In this document: positions 9,662 to 17,233 of the stretch, piece after piece
Position numbering within the stretch: the stretch's first letter is position 1
Layout: each line of letters opens with the position of its first letter
Assembly: GCA_024742575.1 (NCBI GenBank)
Contig: JANSYF010000024.1
Coordinates: forward strand, 1 to 44,518
Source: Paracoccaceae bacterium
Lineage (GTDB): Bacteria > Pseudomonadota > Alphaproteobacteria > Rhodobacterales > Rhodobacteraceae
Length of the DNA stretch: 44,518 nucleotides
Reading direction: 5' to 3'
Translations under genes and position numbers: made by a program
Notes under the pieces: generated by a model
The model's database searches: none
Seen by the model: only the letters and a program-made list of their open reading frames with translations
Told to the model about the DNA's origin: nothing

Positions 9662-10119
9662 TCGAACGCGGGCATCCCGCCCCAGAACGAGTGTATATTG
9701 CGTGTGCAATCCCAATCCAGCGGGCGTCCACGCTCTACCGTCTCGTCCGAGATGGTGACTGTGATGTTGCCGGTTTCCTTTGGCGTGATCTCGGACCACA
9801 TCTGATAGACCTTGGCCCCCGGCAACACGATGCAACCGTCCGACCAAGACGCGTTCGTACCCTTGTGGATGAAAAACCCGTTAGCGGTGCTGCCGTCGCC
9901 GTTATACGGCACCTTGAGACCAAGCCAGATTGCTTCGCGTTTGCCACCATCGGTGCCATCGGTTTTATTTGCCATCCGCGTCGCGTAGCCTGTGTAAGAT
10001 CCCGCGTCGATCACAACATTTTCGTCCCACCAGCAGGTTTCGGAAATGCTAACCGACCCGCTTTTGAAGGACAGAGTGCCTGTGCCGTTTTTGCGCACAA
10101 CATTGATCGCATAGCTCAT
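9658..10119 (-). CDS. L,D-transpeptidase-like (YkuD/DUF2778-like) protein
   Basis: This is a 153-aa protein without a clear signal peptide. The segment GFFIHKGTNASWSDGCIVLPG resembles the YkuD active-site signature H-x(n)-[ST]-x-G-C, with His in FFIHKG and Cys in SDGCIVLP. In this signature the Cys attacks a meso-diaminopimelate stem peptide. The small size and the pattern IHxGT...GC also resemble DUF2778 proteins, some of which are muramidase-like or L,D-transpeptidase effectors. The start ATG 10119 has a GGAGAG site. The absence of an export signal is odd for a wall enzyme, so the assignment is tentative. It is co-transcribed with the downstream periplasmic protein (ATGA overlap). Confidence 0.55.
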   Translation of the reverse strand: MSYAINVVRKNGTGTLSFKSGSVSISETCWWDENVVIDAGSYTGYATRMANKTDGTDGGKREAIWLGLKVPYNGDGSTANGFFIHKGTNASWSDGCIVLPGAKVYQMWSEITPKETGNITVTISDETVERGRPLDWDCTRNIHSFWGGMPAFE

Positions 10120-10296
10120 TAGAACTCTCCGTCTCAAAATAAATCTCTCGCAATACTTAAAAGCTTAGGCGCATGGCAGAGAGTCGGGCAACAGATTTGT
10201 CCGCAAGGTCGTGGCCAGCGCGATCGTCGACTTGACCGAAGTCAACGCGCGGGGAACCCAGTTCGGGCAGGATCAAGACATTAAGGGAGAACTGAT

Positions 10297-10608
10297 ATGA
10301 ACCCGACTGAACAAAAAGACCTTCTAATCAAACGTCGCATCGAACTGACTGGTGCAATGGCCGACATTGAAGACAAGTTGGACGACCCTATGCCGAAAGA
10401 CTGGGAAGATCGCGCATCGGAACGCCAGGGAGACGAGGTTCTCGAAGCGCTTGGCAATGCGGATCTGGACGAGCTTCGCCGGATTGATGCAGCGTTGACC
10501 CGGATCGCAGATGGAACATATGGCACTTGCGCGAAATGCGGCGACCCGATCTCGGATGAACGTTTGTCGGCGGTTCCGACAGCCGCGCTTTGCAGAAATT
10601 GCGCCTGA
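10297..10608 (+). CDS. TraR/DksA-family zinc-finger protein
   Basis: This 103-aa protein matches the short DksA/TraR class. A helical N-terminal part (residues 1-70, rich in Asp/Glu) is followed by the C4 zinc finger CAKCGDPI...LCRNC. Proteins of this class bind the secondary channel of RNA polymerase and alter promoter kinetics, in part with ppGpp. It is shorter than E. coli DksA (151 aa), so only the coiled-coil tip and finger are retained. A good AGGGAG ribosome site precedes ATG 10297. It stands alone, with about 160 bp of noncoding sequence on either side. Confidence 0.88.
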   Translation: MNPTEQKDLLIKRRIELTGAMADIEDKLDDPMPKDWEDRASERQGDEVLEALGNADLDELRRIDAALTRIADGTYGTCAKCGDPISDERLSAVPTAALCRNCA

Positions 10609-10769
10609 CTACACATGACAGAACGCACTTTATTTCCGGTACACGCTTATAAAAATTTGCGTGACATTCCGGATTCTAGATGTATTCCTTAACAACGCAG
10701 TATTCGACTGATCGGAAACTATCAAACGCGATGATTTCGTAAGTCAAAAAATTTTTGCTGGAGGCCTGT

Positions 10770-10952
10770 ATGTTGAGACTTGCCAGTATCTTGTACACGT
10801 TGATTGCGACAACTTTATCCGGGAATTTCGTGCTGATCTGCGTGGCTATCGGGTTTGGTACCACCCATGGTTTGACGTCCGCCATTTCTGCAGGAGCCAT
10901 CTTGGCCCTACCGCTAGCGTGGTTACTCGCACGCGAAATGTATACGAAATAG
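10770..10952 (+). CDS. Small membrane protein (tandem copy 1)
   Basis: This is a 60-aa protein with two hydrophobic segments (TLIATTLSGNFVLICVAIGFG and SAISAGAILALPLAWLLA) and a short basic tail. It is a paralogue of the gene at 11041, sharing MLRLASILYxLIATTL and the layout of the second segment. Such proteins occur widely in Rhodobacterales and are often mislabelled 'CTP synthetase'; nothing here supports that. A GGAGG ribosome site lies close to ATG 10770. The function is unknown. Confidence 0.7.
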   Translation: MLRLASILYTLIATTLSGNFVLICVAIGFGTTHGLTSAISAGAILALPLAWLLAREMYTK

Positions 10953-11040
10953 CCCTACGTAACTTCAGCTTGATCACGATCAAAGACAACACATAAATTT
11001 TTCGGAATGTAATGGCAGTGCAGAAAAACAGGAGGCTAAT

Positions 11041-11223
11041 ATGCTCCGCCTTGCCAGCATTCTTTACTCGCTCATTGCAACGACACTTGCAGGCACAGCC
11101 GTCATCGTGGTTCTAACATTAGGTTTTGGCACGCTGGTTCCGATCGTCGGCGCTGCCATCCTTGGTGCGATTATAGCTCTTCCAATCAGCTATTATGTGT
11201 CTAAAGAACTATACCAGTCCTGA
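11041..11223 (+). CDS. Small membrane protein (tandem copy 2)
   Basis: This 60-aa two-segment membrane protein is a clear paralogue of the gene 89 bp upstream (MLRLASILYSLIATTLAG against MLRLASILYTLIATTLSG). An AGGAGG ribosome site precedes ATG 11041. Its 3' end overlaps the 3' end of the convergent phosphatase gene by about 31 bp. Each copy keeps its own upstream region, which would allow separate regulation. Confidence 0.75.
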   Translation: MLRLASILYSLIATTLAGTAVIVVLTLGFGTLVPIVGAAILGAIIALPISYYVSKELYQS

Positions 11224-11675
11224 TGCGCCCCAGACGCCACCGTGTCTAGCAATCCGTCGGCACAAGCTTCGATCAATGCTAAAGCCCCATTAAAATCACG
11301 GGTAAAATACGGGTCAGGCACATAGGTCGCCTTTAGATCTCGCGCAAAATCGGTAAACACCTTGACCCGGTCAGGCGGACCAAACGCGGCCAAATCCGCA
11401 GCGTTGTCGTCATCCATCACGACGATAAGGTCAAATTCCGTGAAATCGGAGCGCGCCACATGCCGCGCCCTGAGCATGGACAGGTCATACCCCTTGGCGC
11501 GCGCGGCTTCCTGCATCGGGCCGTAGGGTGGCTTTCCAACATGCCAATCCCCGGTACCGGCACTGTCCAGCACCAGTTCGATTCCGCGTGCCAAAGCCTT
11601 GGCGCGGGTTACAGCCTCGGCGGTGGGGGAACGGCAGATATTGCCCAGGCAGACAAAGAGGATACGGTGCGTCAT
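11193..11675 (-). CDS. Low-molecular-weight protein tyrosine phosphatase
   Basis: This 160-aa protein carries the LMW-PTP active-site loop at the N-terminus (FVCLGNICRSP, i.e. CxGNxCRS) and the general-acid aspartate loop DPYF near the C-terminus. The length is typical. These enzymes dephosphorylate phosphotyrosine, for example on tyrosine kinases controlling polysaccharide export, or small aryl phosphates. No kinase gene is nearby, so the substrate is unknown. It is divergent from the sirtuin gene, with about 44 bp between the starts. Confidence 0.92.
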   Translation of the reverse strand: MTHRILFVCLGNICRSPTAEAVTRAKALARGIELVLDSAGTGDWHVGKPPYGPMQEAARAKGYDLSMLRARHVARSDFTEFDLIVVMDDDNAADLAAFGPPDRVKVFTDFARDLKATYVPDPYFTRDFNGALALIEACADGLLDTVASGAHQDWYSSLDT

Positions 11676-11719
11676 GTCCGTGACTTAACCAGTTGGGGCC
11701 CAAGGGAAAAGGGGATGGG

Positions 11720-12415
11720 ATGCGACAGATCAAAAGGATCGTCATTTTGACGGGCGCCGGAATATCTGCGGAAAGCGGGCTTGGGACCTTCCGCGACGAA
11801 GGCGGCCTGTGGGCGCAGCACAAGATCGAAGACGTCGCCACTCCAGAGGCTTTCATACGTGATCCCAACCTCGTACACCGATTTTACAACGCGCGCAGGA
11901 TCCAAGCGGCAGAATCAAAGCCCAACGCCGCACATGATGCGCTGGCCCGGTTGCAAACAGGCTTTCCCGGCGAGGTTATGCTAGTCACCCAGAACGTGGA
12001 CGGGCTGCATGAGAAGGCAGGTGCAATCGCCATCCACATGCATGGCGAATTGTCACGAGCGCTCTGTGCGGTGTGTGACCATCGCTGGGATGCGCCGCCC
12101 GAAATGTCAGTGGGTGAATCCTGCCCCGCCTGCCAACAACCTACGGCGCGACCCGACATCGTCTGGTTTGGTGAAATTCCCTACCACATGGAGCAGATCA
12201 TCGAGGCGATTCAAACCTGCGATCTGTTCGCTGCCATCGGCACATCTGGCCAAGTTTATCCGGCGGCCGGTTTTGTCGAAGAGGCGCGTATGGCAGGAGC
12301 GGCCACGGTAGAATTGAACTTGCGTGACAGCGACATGTCCTACGCCTTCGAAGAACAGATCGTCGGGCCGGCCAGCAAGACGGTCCCCGCTTGGGTGAAC
12401 CGCCTGCTGGGCTGA
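11720..12415 (+). CDS. cobB: Sir2-family NAD-dependent protein deacylase (class III, CobB-like)
   Basis: This 231-aa sirtuin has all the core motifs: TGAGISAESG for NAD binding, TQNVDGLHEKAG, the catalytic His in HMHGEL, and a zinc site (CAVC...CPAC). A Tyr and an Arg in FYNARR are placed as in CobB/SIRT5-type class III sirtuins, which remove succinyl and malonyl as well as acetyl groups from lysine. ATG 11720 gives the usual short N-terminus. It is likely to deacylate metabolic enzymes. The copper-chaperone gene converges on it with a 4-bp gap. Confidence 0.94.
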   Translation: MRQIKRIVILTGAGISAESGLGTFRDEGGLWAQHKIEDVATPEAFIRDPNLVHRFYNARRIQAAESKPNAAHDALARLQTGFPGEVMLVTQNVDGLHEKAGAIAIHMHGELSRALCAVCDHRWDAPPEMSVGESCPACQQPTARPDIVWFGEIPYHMEQIIEAIQTCDLFAAIGTSGQVYPAAGFVEEARMAGAATVELNLRDSDMSYAFEEQIVGPASKTVPAWVNRLLG

Positions 12416-12419
12416 AATG

Positions 12420-12884
12420 TCAGTTACCCGAGCCGTGCTTCATGACACCATGGTCCTGCCGCTCCAGATCGACCGGGACGTCAATCACGATGTCACCCGC
12501 CTTTTCAAAGGTCAGGGTGATGGTCACGATGGCATCTTGCTCCATCGCGCCTTTCAGGCCCATGAGCATCACATGTTTTCCGCCGCGCTGCATCGCGATC
12601 ATGCCTTCGGCCGGTAGGTCAAACCCTTCCTCAACATGCACCATGCGCATGACGCCGTTTTCACCTTCAAGATGGGTGTGCAGCTCGGTCCTGGCGGCGG
12701 CATCCGAGGACGCGCCAATCAGGCGATCTGCCTCACCTGAATTGTGGATCATCATAAAAGCAGCCCCGGATTTTGCCATCGGCGACGCCGAGCGTGCATA
12801 GGCGTCATCGACAGTGATTTCCGCAAAGGAAGGCACGGCAAGGAAAAGGGCGGATGCCCCGGCGATCAGGATCGTTTTGAACAT
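12420..12884 (-). CDS. Periplasmic copper chaperone PCu(A)C
   Basis: This is a 154-aa secreted protein with a signal peptide (ending AVPSFA) and the PCu(A)C copper site: His in HTHLEG, Met in VMRMVH, and the GGKHVMLMGL segment containing the conserved H-x-M. It delivers Cu(I) to the CuA centre or other sites of cytochrome oxidases. The neighbouring upstream gene on the same strand is DUF2946-like, a common partner in copper-handling operons. The gap between them is 39 bp. Confidence 0.92.
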   Translation of the reverse strand: MFKTILIAGASALFLAVPSFAEITVDDAYARSASPMAKSGAAFMMIHNSGEADRLIGASSDAAARTELHTHLEGENGVMRMVHVEEGFDLPAEGMIAMQRGGKHVMLMGLKGAMEQDAIVTITLTFEKAGDIVIDVPVDLERQDHGVMKHGSGN

Positions 12885-12923
12885 TGTCAGTCACTTTCGT
12901 TTGATTTCAGCTAGATATGAGAA

Positions 12924-13274
12924 TCAAACCCGCACGGGTGGCCCCCGCGCCTGTGCTTTCGCCAGAACGGTGCTGACTGCAGATTCGCGTCCGCGCGCAA
13001 TCCACATTGCCTGCCAATGCGAGACCAGCTGCACCGTCGGGCCTTCCGTCCAAACGTCTGCAAAAAATGCCAGCGCAAAATCCGGACAGATCATTACGCC
13101 GCCCGTCGGCTCTCCGTTTTCGTCCACGAGGATGTGGATCGGCCCTGTACCTGTGCAGATCTCCATCGTCCCAACAGCAGGGGACTGCCCACGTGCCGCA
13201 GCGAAGGTGACACTTGTGACGGTGATCAAAAGCGCCAGCGCCAAGGCCGTCATATGCCGAAAACAAGATGTCAT
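12924..13274 (-). CDS. DUF2946-like small secreted protein
   Basis: A protein of about 116 aa begins with a hydrophobic signal or anchor (MTALALALLITVTSVTFAAA) and has short motifs like those of DUF2946 proteins: MEICTGTG, followed by ILVDENGEP and MICPDF. Proteins of this family often sit beside copper-related genes, and here the next gene is a PCu(A)C copper chaperone on the same strand. I infer a role in copper handling in the periplasm. The start is uncertain; ATG 13274 or the internal Met at MTALAL are both possible. Confidence 0.6.
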   Translation of the reverse strand: MTSCFRHMTALALALLITVTSVTFAAARGQSPAVGTMEICTGTGPIHILVDENGEPTGGVMICPDFALAFFADVWTEGPTVQLVSHWQAMWIARGRESAVSTVLAKAQARGPPVRV

Positions 13275-13320
13275 GTCATCTAGGTAAACACCCGGACAGC
13301 GCTCACAAGGCGACAAAAGG

Positions 13321-13356
13321 AAACAGCCCCGCGCGGATCACCGTGCGAGGCTGTTT
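13321..13356 (-). terminator. Rho-independent terminator of rpmB
   Basis: Read on the minus strand, the arms AAACAGCC and GGCTGTTT enclose a GC-rich centre and are followed by CCTTTT. It sits 20 bp after the rpmB stop codon. Confidence 0.75.
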
Positions 13357-13376
13357 CAATGTCAAAGTGTAAAGGA

Positions 13377-13667
13377 TCAGGCCTGTGCGGCTTGTGCCTT
13401 TACAATCTCTTTCTTGACCTTCAGCGCGTTGGCCGACAGTTCGGTGTCCTTGGCTTTCGCAAGGAACTTGTCGAGACCACCACGGTGATCGACGCTGCGC
13501 AGCGCGTGCGCAGAGATGCGCATCTTGATGCCACGGCCCAGAGTTTCAGACTGCAGCGTCACGTCGTTCAGGTTCGGCAGGAAACGCCGACGTGTCTTGT
13601 TGTTGGCATGGCTGACATTGTTGCCAGTCATCGGGCCTTTACCGGTCAGTTCGCAAACACGCGACAT
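13377..13667 (-). CDS. rpmB: 50S ribosomal protein L28
   Basis: This 96-aa protein begins with the L28 signature [20 protein letters not shown] and continues with [14 protein letters not shown], both diagnostic. L28 binds 23S rRNA near the E site of the large subunit. The length matches alphaproteobacterial L28, which is longer than the E. coli protein. It is followed by a strong terminator and preceded by a long noncoding block full of short palindromes. Confidence 0.97.
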   Translation of the reverse strand: MSRVCELTGKGPMTGNNVSHANNKTRRRFLPNLNDVTLQSETLGRGIKMRISAHALRSVDHRGGLDKFLAKAKDTELSANALKVKKEIVKAQAAQA

Positions 13668-14176
13668 GGGTTCATCCTCGTTCTATAAGAGGCGGAAGAC
13701 GGCTCTTCCACCAATATGAAAGGGCGCCGACTGGCAGCGCCCGGAATCTCGTTGGCTGTCCTTAGAGGGATGCGGGAAAGGCGTCAAGTGGCGCGGTGCC
13801 GGAAAACCGGGACTCCCCCCGAAGTTCGGCGATTTTGTATCGAACCGCCTTTGGCGGTTCGACAGATCGGGGGCTTTGCCCCCCTGCCGCGCAAGCGCGA
13901 CATTCCCCCCAAGGTATTTTTCAAACAGAGAAGACACACAATCTTAACCCGACTCGCGTCATCTGTATTGGCGGTGCAGGCGGAGGCGCCGATGACCGCA
14001 AACGGAGAAGCCCCCTGCCACGATATGCAGGGGGTGGACCGCTCCACAATCTTCTCTGTTTCTCAAATACCTCGGGGGAGACGCCGTTTACGGCGGCGGG
14101 GGCAGAGCCCCTCAAACGGCTTGAATGGCCAAAGGCCAGGCAAGCGCAGCCTGTGCGCCGCAGGCGCGCAATCTGG
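13668..14176. repeat. Noncoding block with REP-like palindromes (509 bp)
   Basis: I see no credible gene in this gap between rpmB and meaB. It contains a run of short hairpins: GAACCGCC/GGCGGTTC at 13842-13860, GGGGGC/GCCCCC at 13869-13883, CCCCCTGC/GCAGGGGG near 14013-14036, GGGGC/GCCCC and TGCGCC/GGCGCA after 14090. Two copies of a roughly 30-bp sequence lie in inverted orientation at 13905-13934 and 14050-14079; each reads, in its own direction, a run of C, then AGGTATTT, then AAACAGAGAAGA. From memory, elements of this style are scattered in Rhodobacterales genomes. Many small apparent ORFs across it are by-products of the composition. Confidence 0.75.
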
Positions 14177-15169
14177 TCACCCAACCGGAGAGATTCGCCC
14201 TTCAAGCTGGGACAGCACCTCGTCCGCTGCCTGACTGGGTGTCTTGGTCCCATCTTCCACCAACTGTCCCAACGACCGGACCAGCCCTTTCATCGGCTCC
14301 CGTTCCAGCCGCGCCAACAACGATTGCTTCAGTTCCGCCTCGAACCAGAACCGCGCCTGTGACGCGCGGCGGGCGGCGAAATGGCCATTGTCGCGCCGCC
14401 ATTGGGTGAGGCTTTGCATTTCCTCCCATGCGGTGGTCAGGCCTGTATCCTCGAGCGCAGAAACCGTCATCGCCTTTGGAAACCCCTCCGGATCCTGTGG
14501 CCGTTTGCGCAAGAGGCGCAGAGCGCCCGCGTAATCCGCACAGGTGCGGGTCGCAGTGGGTTTGAGATCGCCATCGGCCTTGTTCACAAGGATGATGTCC
14601 GCCATTTCCATGATGCCGCGTTTAACGCCCTGCAACTCGTCTCCGCCTGCCGGGGCCAGCAGAAGCAGAAAAAGGTCAGACATTTCCGCCACCACGGTTT
14701 CGGACTGGCCCACTCCCACAGTTTCGATCAGCACAACGTCAAAGCCAGAAGCCTCGCAGAGGTCGATCGCCTCACGTGTGCGCCGCGCCACGCCACCCAG
14801 ATGAGATTGCGACGGCGATGGGCGGATAAACGCGTTGGGATCGCGCGACAGACGTTCCATCCGGGTTTTGTCGCCAAGAATTGACCCGCCGGAGCGCGCA
14901 GAGCTGGGATCCACGGCCAGCACCGCCACCTTGAGCCCCTGCGCTGTCAGCATCATGCCAAAGGTTTCGATGAAGGTGGATTTACCCACACCCGGCGTGC
15001 CGGACAGCCCGATGCGCAGAGCTTCACGGCCGTGACCCTTGAGCCTTTCGAAAAGCGCCAGGGCATCCGCCCGATGATCCGTGCGCCCACTTTCCACCAG
15101 AGTTATTGCGCGTGCCAAGGCACGGCGTTCACCGGCAAGGATGCGGGTGGCCAGATCGTCAATGTCCAT
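14177..15169 (-). CDS. meaB: Methylmalonyl-CoA mutase-associated GTPase MeaB
   Basis: This is a 330-aa G3E-family GTPase with Walker A GTPGVGKST, VDPSSARSGGSILGDKTRM, ETVGVGQSE and NKADGD, all typical of MeaB (ArgK-like). MeaB protects and helps load adenosylcobalamin on methylmalonyl-CoA mutase in propionate and ethylmalonyl-CoA metabolism. No mutase gene is in the window. ATG 15169 is preferred because it gives the standard length and has GGAG upstream; an in-frame extension of 18 residues is possible. It lies 63 bp downstream of the hemerythrin gene on the same strand. Confidence 0.95.
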   Translation of the reverse strand: MDIDDLATRILAGERRALARAITLVESGRTDHRADALALFERLKGHGREALRIGLSGTPGVGKSTFIETFGMMLTAQGLKVAVLAVDPSSARSGGSILGDKTRMERLSRDPNAFIRPSPSQSHLGGVARRTREAIDLCEASGFDVVLIETVGVGQSETVVAEMSDLFLLLLAPAGGDELQGVKRGIMEMADIILVNKADGDLKPTATRTCADYAGALRLLRKRPQDPEGFPKAMTVSALEDTGLTTAWEEMQSLTQWRRDNGHFAARRASQARFWFEAELKQSLLARLEREPMKGLVRSLGQLVEDGTKTPSQAADEVLSQLEGRISPVG

Positions 15170-15232
15170 GCGCGGGGCTCCGTCTTGGTCTGGCGGCACA
15201 TGTGCCATGGGCCGGGCGACCAAGTAAACCCG

Positions 15233-15784
15233 TCAGCCCAGCCCCCCAGGTCCGTGCTTGAGGATCACCGGCACGACCAGTTCTTCTTCGTCGATCAGGT
15301 GGCGGTTCAGCATGGCCTGAAAGCTAAGCAGGTCCGAGCGAAAGCCGCCCGCCTCCATGTTGCCCTGTATCACGGCATTGGCCCCGTCGGCAAAACGGTT
15401 GAGCAAACCGTCCATCGCGTGGTGATCGGAATCCAGAAGCTCAAACCCTTTGTTCAGGATCGGCTCTCGCGTGGCCAGCACAGGGAAATAGTGATGGTCT
15501 TCGATCTGATGGTGCCCGTGCAGGTTCTGCAGCAGCATCGACCCATAGCGCGACAGTTTTCCGGCATGAGTCTGCACGTCGATTTTGCAGTCCACAGCCT
15601 GTTCGGCATCGTCGATGAGGGCCGTCATCAACCGGCGGAACATCAGGTGTCGGTCCAGCCAGAACGCCACTAGTCCGGCGAAATTATCATGTTCGGGCCA
15701 CGTCTCGCGCGGGTGGTCCTTCAAGAGCACGCGCAGAGCGTCCGGCAATCCGTCTCGGGTTTCGAGTGTCAGCGTCTCATCCAT
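15233..15784 (-). CDS. Hemerythrin-like HHE-domain protein
   Basis: This 183-aa protein has the conserved histidines and acids of the hemerythrin HHE fold: HLMFRRLM, the cluster HGHHQIEDHHYFP, DSDHHAMDGLL, and HLIDEEELVVP near the end. These would hold a di-iron centre that binds O2 or NO or stores iron. ATG 15784 is chosen because AGGAGG stands 5-8 bases upstream; that ribosome site lies inside a perfect 10-bp hairpin (see that entry). It follows the universal stress protein gene by about 50 bp, and both probably depend on the same FNR-type promoter. Confidence 0.87.
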   Translation of the reverse strand: MDETLTLETRDGLPDALRVLLKDHPRETWPEHDNFAGLVAFWLDRHLMFRRLMTALIDDAEQAVDCKIDVQTHAGKLSRYGSMLLQNLHGHHQIEDHHYFPVLATREPILNKGFELLDSDHHAMDGLLNRFADGANAVIQGNMEAGGFRSDLLSFQAMLNRHLIDEEELVVPVILKHGPGGLG

Positions 15785-15787
15785 AGG

Positions 15788-15813
15788 CACCTCCTGCTAC
15801 CGGGCAGGAGGTG
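15788..15813 (-). promoter_or_regulatory. Hairpin hiding the hemerythrin ribosome binding site
   Basis: On the minus strand a perfect 10-bp stem (CACCTCCTGC pairing with GCAGGAGGTG, loop CCGGTA) contains the AGGAGG ribosome site of the hemerythrin gene in its 3' arm. The 5' arm is itself an anti-Shine-Dalgarno sequence. This should block initiation unless the stem is opened. The hairpin also sits in the uspA-hemerythrin intergenic space and could act in mRNA processing. Confidence 0.65.
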
Positions 15814-15835
15814 CAGTGCGCGCAAGGAATGTCAA

Positions 15836-16243
15836 TCAACGCACGACATGAACCGAGCAATTTGCGTGTCGCACAACATGTGTCGCCGTGGACCCGAGCA
15901 AAAGCGTCTGCATGCCGGGACGGTGGGACGCGATCACAATGAGGTCGCTGCCTTTTGCCTCGGCATAGTCGAGGATGGATCGCCCTGAATGCCCGTCGAT
16001 GACCACCGAATTGGCCCCGATGTCCGACGCCAGACGGGCCAATTCGGATTCGATGCCTTTGCGCGTGGCGCTAAGAATGTCTGCCGAAATATAGCTGATG
16101 GCGTAACTTGGCACGGCTTCAACCACATGCAGCAGCGTGATCGTGGCACCTTCGGCGGAGAGCGACTTGGCGATGTCCAACGACTGCGCCGTGCGGTCGT
16201 CTTCATTGTCGAGCGCGATGGGTACGAGAATATTCGAATACAT
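15836..16243 (-). CDS. Universal stress protein (UspA family)
   Basis: This 135-aa single-domain Usp begins MYSNILVPIALDNEDD and ends with the ATP-binding type motif VIASHRPGMQTLLLGSTATHVV, close to the G-2x-G-9x-G(S/T) signature. Such proteins help survival in starvation or oxygen limitation. The upstream sequence carries a near-consensus FNR box placed at about -41.5 from a likely start point, so the gene is probably induced when oxygen is low. The hemerythrin gene follows in the same direction. Confidence 0.92.
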   Translation of the reverse strand: MYSNILVPIALDNEDDRTAQSLDIAKSLSAEGATITLLHVVEAVPSYAISYISADILSATRKGIESELARLASDIGANSVVIDGHSGRSILDYAEAKGSDLIVIASHRPGMQTLLLGSTATHVVRHANCSVHVVR

Positions 16244-16272
16244 GGATCCCCTCCCTTTTTCAGGATGGGGGC

Positions 16273-16314
16273 AGTATAGACACCTTATTGCAGTCGCTCC
16301 TTGATCCGCATCAT
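16273..16314 (-). promoter_or_regulatory. Probable FNR/FnrL-dependent promoter of the uspA operon
   Basis: Read on the minus strand, ATGAT-GCGG-ATCAA (16314-16301) matches the FNR consensus TTGAT-N4-ATCAA at 9 of 10 defined bases. A TATACT -10 element follows at 16278-16273. If transcription starts about 7 bases after it, the FNR site is centred near -41.5, the normal class II activator position. Confidence 0.6.
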
Positions 16315-16323
16315 GTGCGGCTC

Positions 16324-16360
16324 TGACTTTGCAAACTGTTCAGACAGATTTGCAAAGTCA
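16324..16360 (-). terminator. Strong hairpin at the end of the DUF6206-like gene
   Basis: TGACTTTGCAAA and TTTGCAAAGTCA form a perfect 12-bp stem, and CTGT/ACAG extends it inward, with a 4-base loop and a single bulge. The stop codon TGA of the upstream minus-strand gene is the first base triplet of the stem. No T run follows, so it may protect the 3' end or stop transcription only weakly. Confidence 0.45.
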
Positions 16361-17203
16361 GGACACGTTGGGTTCGCCCTGCAAGCCCAATAGCTTGCGG
16401 AACCCGGTCCAATAGCCCGGTAGACGCGGCGGTTCTTGAAGATGAGGCACCGCCTCATCCGCCCAGCGCGACATGCGGCGCTTGGCGAAATCGCGACCCC
16501 AGTCAAGATAGGTTTGGGCGTCGTTGGGGCGTAGGCGGCAGGCCGACCCCACCAAGCCCACCAGCGTTTCGGGGGCCGAGTACCATTCGTCTTGAATTCC
16601 CGTTACCTTGGCTTGCAGAAACGGCCCAACCCAGCGCATCAATGCCTTGTCCGAGAACAAGAGCAGCATCTTGCCCATCTCCTCGCGGTTGTAGTGGATC
16701 AGCGGCGGGAAGGTGTCGAAGAAAAGCGCGCGGCCGTCGAGATAGGCGAAATTGCGGATCGACGGGTGAAAGCCGATGCGGGTGTCAAACTGATCTGCGT
16801 TGTTCCAGAAGGTGGCGATCACGTCGCCTGCGGCCTCCATCATCTGGAGCGTCTCTTCGGTGTTGGCGCTCTGCATCTGCGGGCGCATCATACTGTCCGA
16901 GGGCAGCGCCTCTTGCACGATCACGGGGATGCGGGTGCCATCCATGTCGAGAAGGTGGAATTCGGTATCCGGCAGAGCGACCCCGGCTTGGTTCAATGCT
17001 GCCACGTAATCGTCGTGACATTGCGCCAGCCGGTCGAGAGCGGCCTGATCGCGCAACCCACGATATACCTTGATCACCTTGTCCGAGAACGGGCCCGACG
17101 CGGGACGGAACGGTGCGCAGAAATAACCCATCTTTGACACGGTTTGTCCGCGTGCGTCACTGTCGGCACGGATCACGGCTTTCAGGGCGTCACGGTCGGT
17201 CAT
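16358..17203 (-). CDS. Kinase-like protein of unknown function (DUF6206-like)
   Basis: This 281-aa cytoplasmic protein shows faint resemblance to the kinase or aminoglycoside-phosphotransferase fold: DSDARGQTVSKMG near the start, IPVIVQEALPSDSMM as a hinge-like segment, and HPSIRNFAYLDGRALFFDTFPPLIHY, which looks like a catalytic-loop plus metal-binding region. The match to DUF6206 is from memory of the DTFPP motif. The substrate is unknown. It is followed 30 bp upstream by the orphan ParA gene on the same strand, so the two may be co-transcribed. Confidence 0.6.
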   Translation of the reverse strand: MTDRDALKAVIRADSDARGQTVSKMGYFCAPFRPASGPFSDKVIKVYRGLRDQAALDRLAQCHDDYVAALNQAGVALPDTEFHLLDMDGTRIPVIVQEALPSDSMMRPQMQSANTEETLQMMEAAGDVIATFWNNADQFDTRIGFHPSIRNFAYLDGRALFFDTFPPLIHYNREEMGKMLLLFSDKALMRWVGPFLQAKVTGIQDEWYSAPETLVGLVGSACRLRPNDAQTYLDWGRDFAKRRMSRWADEAVPHLQEPPRLPGYWTGFRKLLGLQGEPNVS

Positions 17204-17233
17204 TGTGCAGGCTCCTTGGTCGGGTGCCCTGCC

